Source: Gemmatimonadota bacterium (GTDB lineage Bacteria; Gemmatimonadota; Gemmatimonadetes; Longimicrobiales; Longimicrobiaceae). Taken from it: 9,628 nt of DNA. Below are positions 6,819 through 9,628 of the stretch, piece by piece. Location: assembly GCA_019348475.1 (NCBI GenBank), contig JAHWJJ010000144.1, positions 1 through 9,628 of the forward strand, in the 5' to 3' direction. Numbering within the stretch: the stretch's first letter is position 1; every line of letters starts with the position of its first letter. Made by a program: the position numbers and the translations under genes. Under the pieces are notes generated by a model. The model was given only the letters and a program-made list of their open reading frames with translations, did not search any database and was not told the origin of the DNA.

Positions 6819-6850
6819 GAAAGCCGCCCCGGCGAACCGGGGCGGCTTTC
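6819..6850. terminator. Bidirectional terminator between convergent genes
   Basis: GAAAGCCGCCCCGG (6819-6832) pairs perfectly with 6837-6850, giving a 14-bp stem whose loop is CGAA on the plus strand and TTCG on the minus strand. Both transcripts end the stem in a short T-rich run (TTTCTCGT on plus, TTTCTTTGG on minus). It lies 24 bases after the plus-strand LolA-like gene and 28 bases after the stop of the minus-strand small gene, so it can close both. Confidence 0.88.
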
Positions 6851-6878
6851 TCGTAACGACCTCGCGGGGTACGAAGGC

Positions 6879-7058
6879 TCAGCGGCTATCCAGCAGAACC
6901 GGCGCGTAGCGGCGGTGATACACCGGTGCCAGCCGCTCACAGAACTCTTCCGTGGTGCCTCCGCGGTTCACGTAGCGGCGCATCAGCGCGCACTGCAGCG
7001 CAACGTACGCATCGAACCGAGTGGGCGAGGTCTCCAGGTACCGACGAAGTATCTCCAT
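6879..7058 (-). CDS. Small 59-residue protein of unknown function
   Basis: The start is ATG at 7058 (reading leftwards) and the stop is TGA at 6881-6879. The start was chosen because AAAGGAG lies seven bases before it, the best ribosome binding site in the window. The protein begins MEILRRYLETSPTRFDAYVA and ends in YHRRYAPVLLDSR. It is basic and rich in Arg and Tyr, with two likely helices (about 2-10 and 16-30) and two Cys residues (23 and 40). It has no signal peptide or membrane segment, so it is probably cytoplasmic. I do not recognise a family. It is convergent to the LolA-like gene and shares its terminator. A perfect 19-bp dyad stands just upstream of the ribosome binding site. The reading frame continues further upstream, but that part would have to encode the dyad and is not protein-like. 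The shape recalls small helical binding or regulatory proteins, but that is only a guess. Confidence 0.75.
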   Translation of the reverse strand: MEILRRYLETSPTRFDAYVALQCALMRRYVNRGGTTEEFCERLAPVYHRRYAPVLLDSR

Positions 7059-7065
7059 CCCAGCA

Positions 7066-7072
7066 CTCCTTT
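7066..7072 (-). promoter_or_regulatory. Strong ribosome binding site of the small minus-strand gene
   Basis: On the minus strand AAAGGAG precedes ATG 7058 by seven bases. It is the main evidence that this short frame is a real gene and that translation does not start further upstream. Confidence 0.75.
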
Positions 7073-7075
7073 CCG

Positions 7076-7094
7076 GCACCCGGTCACCGGGTGC
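7076..7094. promoter_or_regulatory. Perfect 19-bp dyad in the leader of the small gene
   Basis: GCACCCGGT and ACCGGGTGC flank a single central base, giving 9+1+9 perfect dyad symmetry. In RNA it would fold into an 8-bp stem with a three-base loop. On the minus strand only three bases separate it from the AAAGGAG ribosome binding site. It could be an operator for a dimeric repressor, or a leader hairpin that limits or protects ribosome binding; sequence alone does not decide. Confidence 0.6.
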
Positions 7095-7519
7095 GCATCC
7101 CTGGTAAAGCATGCCGCGTGCCTGTCCATGCAAACGCGTAAACACTTGTATATCTGACACCTCGGCCGTTTCGGGGGCCGCCGGGCGCCGATCGGTCGCG
7201 GACATGTGTACCGTCCGTGGGACACCCGCGGAGGACAATACGGGGGGAGGATGGCAAAGGTGTCACCCACCCGCGGGCCGGCCGCGCCGCCGGGCAGGGT
7301 GAAAACCGTTGACCGCGGCGCAGATACCCACTACCTTGACCCCTCCACCCCGAATGCGCCGTCCGCTTGCGGCAGCACGCCCCTTCGCGTGCCGGACGGC
7401 CCCGAAGGTCCCGATCCGTCTCTGCGCCCTCCCGGTCTTGATGGAAGGCCGCGGCACCTCCGTTTCCGGCGAGCGCACGGGCGCGCTTGCCGGATCACCC
7501 TGTCCCGGTCAGATCCAGG
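7095..7519. other. Divergent intergenic region between the small gene and the kinase-like gene
   Basis: This region must hold the leader and promoter of the minus-strand small gene and the promoter and leader of the plus-strand kinase-like gene. No protein-like frame with a proper start was found. For the minus strand, TGGACA followed at 16 bases by TACCAG and an isolated TATACA are weak promoter candidates. ATG 7251 follows a purine run directly, with no spacing, and opens a Pro/Arg-rich shadow frame. Confidence 0.5.
7309..7337 (+). promoter_or_regulatory. Possible promoter of the kinase-like gene
   Basis: TTGACC (7309-7314, five of six matches) lies exactly 17 bases before TACCTT (7332-7337, three of six matches, keeping the first TA and last T). 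Transcription would start near 7344, leaving a leader of about 175 bases before ATG 7520. Spacing and the -35 box are good; the -10 box is weak. Confidence 0.38.
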
Positions 7520-9628
7520 ATGTCCAGCACCGGAACCCTTTCCGCCGGCACCCTCGTCGCCGAACGCTACCGCATCGAAGAAGTGCTCGCGGGCGAGGGC
7601 AGCGCCGCCGTCTACCGCGCCGCGGACCTGCGCCTGGAGCGCGCCGTCGCGCTGCGCGCACTGGACCCGGCGCAGGGTACCGCGGCGCGGCAGGGGAAGG
7701 CGGCCGCGCGGCTGGTGCATCCCAACGTGGCGCGGGTGCTGGATTTTGGCGCGGACGCGGCGCTGGGCGTGGAGTTCGTAGTGGCGGACCTGGGCACCGG
7801 CGGCACGCTGGCGGCGCTGCTGGCGCAGCGCGGCGCGCCCCCCCTGCCCCTGGCGCTGCGCATGGTGCAGGAGGCGGCGGCAGGCATGGCGGCGGCGCAC
7901 CGCGCGGGCCTCGTGCACGGCGACCTGCACCCGGGGGTGCTCTGGCTCTCGCGCGACGAGGGGCGGCTGCGTGTGCAGGTGCTGGGGCTGGGGCTGACCC
8001 CCGCCGGGGCGCCGCCCGCGCGCGCCACCGCCCGCTACGCCTCGCCCGAGCGGCTGCGCCGCGGCAGGGAGCTGGCTCCCGCGGCGGACGTGTTCAGCCT
8101 GGGCGTGGTGGCGTACGAGGTGTTCGCGGGATTGCCGGCGGAGTGGATGCCGCTGCTGCTCTCCATGGCGCGCGGACAGGCCGTGATCGCCCCGTCGCTC
8201 CGGGAGGCGCGGCCCGACCTGCCGGCGCACGTGGCGCAGGCGGTGCGGCGCGCGCTGCTGGCGGATCCCACGCAGCGCTGGCCCGACGCGGGCGAGCTGG
8301 CCGCGCACCTGATCGCCGAGAGCGCCGCGGCCCCCGCCGCGCCGGCCACCCCCATCGCGAAGCCCGCGCCGCGCGCCGAAGCACCCGTCACCGCCGCCTT
8401 GTTCGCCACGCACCTCGCCGAAGCCGCGGCGCCGACGGAAGACGACGCGGCCGTCGCGGCGGATACGATCGCCGACGCTGCGGCCGAGCCGCACCCCGAG
8501 CCGGTGCTCGCAGCCGCTCCGATTGCGGAGCCGGAGCCCGCGCCCGCGCCGGAGCCCGTGATCGCGATGATCCCGGTGCCCGAGGCGACGGCAGCCGCGG
8601 CGGATCCCGTGATGACGGCTTCGGTGGATGTGCCCGTGCCTGCCGCGCCGCCGGTGGATGAAGCGGCCGAACCCGCGAGATCCGCGGCACCGCCCGCGCC
8701 GGCTCCGGCCGCGACGCGCCAGGCGCCGGCGCGCCGTGCCCAGCCGATCACCGTCAGCCGGACGGACCTGGGCGACAGCCTGTACATCCCGCCGGCGCTG
8801 GAACCCCGTCCCCAGCCGGAGGCTCGTCCGCTCGCCGCGCCGGCTCCCGAGGCGTCCCCTCCCGCGGCCGAGGTGGTCGCGCCCGCGCCGCAGCCGGCGC
8901 AGGCCCAGCCGGTGATCGCGGAGCAGGAGCCCGTGGTTCCGCGCGCGGATTCCGCGGCAGCGCCCGCCCCGCCGCCCACTCCGCCGGTCACGGAGACGGT
9001 CGCGCCGGTCGTCTCGACCCGCCCGGTCAGCGTCGCCCCGGTTCCCGCCGAAGCCACGGCGGTGGTGCCCATGCCCGAGCGGCGGCGGAGGCCGGGACTG
9101 GCGCGGCTGGGGGCGCAGCCCACGGGTCAGCGCCGGGCTCTGCTGGCGGCCAGCATTGCCGCCGCGGTGCTGGTGGGCGGCGGCGTGATCGCCAGGACGG
9201 TGCTGGCGGGTTCCGGCGCCGGCCCGGAGCCGCGGGCCCTGGTCGCCGCCGGGTTGATGGCGCGGCCCGGGGGAACGCCACAGCAGGCCGCGGTCGATCC
9301 TGCTGGACTGCCCAGGCCGGTCGACTCGCCCGCGCCCGCGCCCGCGGTGGCGGCGGAGGCGGACGCGAGCCTTGCGCCGGAGGAGCAGGCGCGCAGGGCG
9401 GAGGAGCAGAAGAAGCTGGAGGAGCAGCGCCGGCTGCAGCAGCGCCAGCGGGATTCACTCCGGCAGGCGCAGCAGCTGGCGGCGCAGCAGGCGCAGCCCG
9501 CGGCGGCGCAGGTGGCGCTGGCGGCGGCACCGCGCCCCGCCGCGTCCGCCCCGGCACCGGCCATCGAGCAGCGCGCCGCGGCACCCGCGACACCGGTGAC
9601 CGGCGCGGGGCGCGACGCCGTCACGCCG
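7520..9628 (+). CDS. Kinase-like membrane protein with a degenerate (pseudokinase) domain, C-terminus beyond window
   Basis: The frame runs open from ATG 7520 for 703 codons to the right edge; an in-frame TGA at 7439 limits upstream starts. Residues 12-265 follow a bacterial Ser/Thr kinase of the Hanks type: RYRIEEVLAGEGSAAVYRA, HPNVARVLDFG, LVHGDLHP, RYASPERL, ADVFSLGVVAYEVFAG and DPTQRWPDAGEL. The key residues are mostly lost: the VAIK lysine is Arg46, no acid fits the alpha-C position, HRD is HGD (133-135), the loop Lys and Asn are His137 and Val140, and DFG is GLG (156-158). Only Asp135 and structural residues remain, so phosphotransfer is unlikely. Then come an Ala/Pro/Glu-rich linker (about 268-530), a membrane segment (about 540-558) and a charged coiled coil (about 621-659). 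The kinase-like domain is expected in the cytoplasm and the C-terminal part in the periplasm. No good ribosome binding site precedes the ATG. Probable role: membrane-anchored scaffold or sensor. Confidence 0.88.
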   Translation, partial: MSSTGTLSAGTLVAERYRIEEVLAGEGSAAVYRAADLRLERAVALRALDPAQGTAARQGKAAARLVHPNVARVLDFGADAALGVEFVVADLGTGGTLAALLAQRGAPPLPLALRMVQEAAAGMAAAHRAGLVHGDLHPGVLWLSRDEGRLRVQVLGLGLTPAGAPPARATARYASPERLRRGRELAPAADVFSLGVVAYEVFAGLPAEWMPLLLSMARGQAVIAPSLREARPDLPAHVAQAVRRALLADPTQRWPDAGELAAHLIAESAAAPAAPATPIAKPAPRAEAPVTAALFATHLAEAAAPTEDDAAVAADTIADAAAEPHPEPVLAAAPIAEPEPAPAPEPVIAMIPVPEATAAAADPVMTASVDVPVPAAPPVDEAAEPARSAAPPAPAPAATRQAPARRAQPITVSRTDLGDSLYIPPALEPRPQPEARPLAAPAPEASPPAAEVVAPAPQPAQAQPVIAEQEPVVPRADSAAAPAPPPTPPVTETVAPVVSTRPVSVAPVPAEATAVVPMPERRRRPGLARLGAQPTGQRRALLAASIAAAVLVGGGVIARTVLAGSGAGPEPRALVAAGLMARPGGTPQQAAVDPAGLPRPVDSPAPAPAVAAEADASLAPEEQARRAEEQKKLEEQRRLQQRQRDSLRQAQQLAAQQAQPAAAQVALAAAPRPAASAPAPAIEQRAAAPATPVTGAGRDAVTP

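Noticed and set aside
7251..7519. ATG directly behind a purine run as a possible small plus-strand gene
   Set aside because: There is no spacing between the purine run and the ATG, and the frame is Pro/Arg-rich and runs out of frame into the kinase-like gene.
7309..8661. Plus-strand frame of 450 codons over the kinase-like gene
   Set aside because: Low-complexity Arg/Ala/Gly translation; the frame starting at 7520 shows ordered kinase motifs.
8035..9123. Minus-strand frame of 362 codons rich in Gly, Ala, Ser and Thr
   Set aside because: It is the antisense image of the Ala/Pro-rich linker; no start signal or family motif.

Overview
This is about 9.6 kb of very GC-rich DNA with compact, mostly plus-strand genes. 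A SusC/SusD-type outer-membrane pair, GC-rich codon use, small orphan transcription units and a GC-rich dispersed-repeat-like element together suggest a Gram-negative bacterium of the Gemmatimonadota, probably Longimicrobium-like. This assignment is inference from style and protein content, not a database match.

Layout: (1) 1-469, the C-terminal end of a SusC/RagA-type TonB-dependent receptor; (2) 480-1808, a SusD/RagB-type lipoprotein in the same operon, closed by a long GC-rich hairpin; (3) 1877-2637, a long stretch without genes that contains a REP-like hairpin element; (4) 2638-3966, a self-contained glycosyltransferase (GT4-type) unit with its own consensus-like promoter, a TTG start and a strong intrinsic terminator; (5) 4089-5951, thrS, encoding a threonyl-tRNA synthetase that lacks the usual N-terminal TGS domain; (6) 6063-6794, an exported protein of the LolA-like fold type; (7) 6819-6850, a bidirectional terminator shared with a convergent 59-residue minus-strand gene (6879-7058), whose leader carries a perfect 19-bp dyad three bases before its ribosome binding site; (8) 7520-9628, a kinase-like membrane protein running off the window end. 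Its kinase domain has lost almost every catalytic residue, so it reads as a pseudokinase.

The genes do not form one pathway. The SusCD pair imports an unknown oligomer across the outer membrane. The glycosyltransferase probably serves surface polysaccharide or glycolipid synthesis. thrS is housekeeping. The LolA-like protein is periplasmic or envelope-associated. The last gene is probably a membrane-anchored scaffold or sensor. No insertion sequence, CRISPR array, tRNA or rRNA gene was seen. The points most worth following up are the degenerate kinase, the small dyad-preceded gene, the TGS-less ThrRS, and a degenerate octamer repeat that occurs just after two stop codons.
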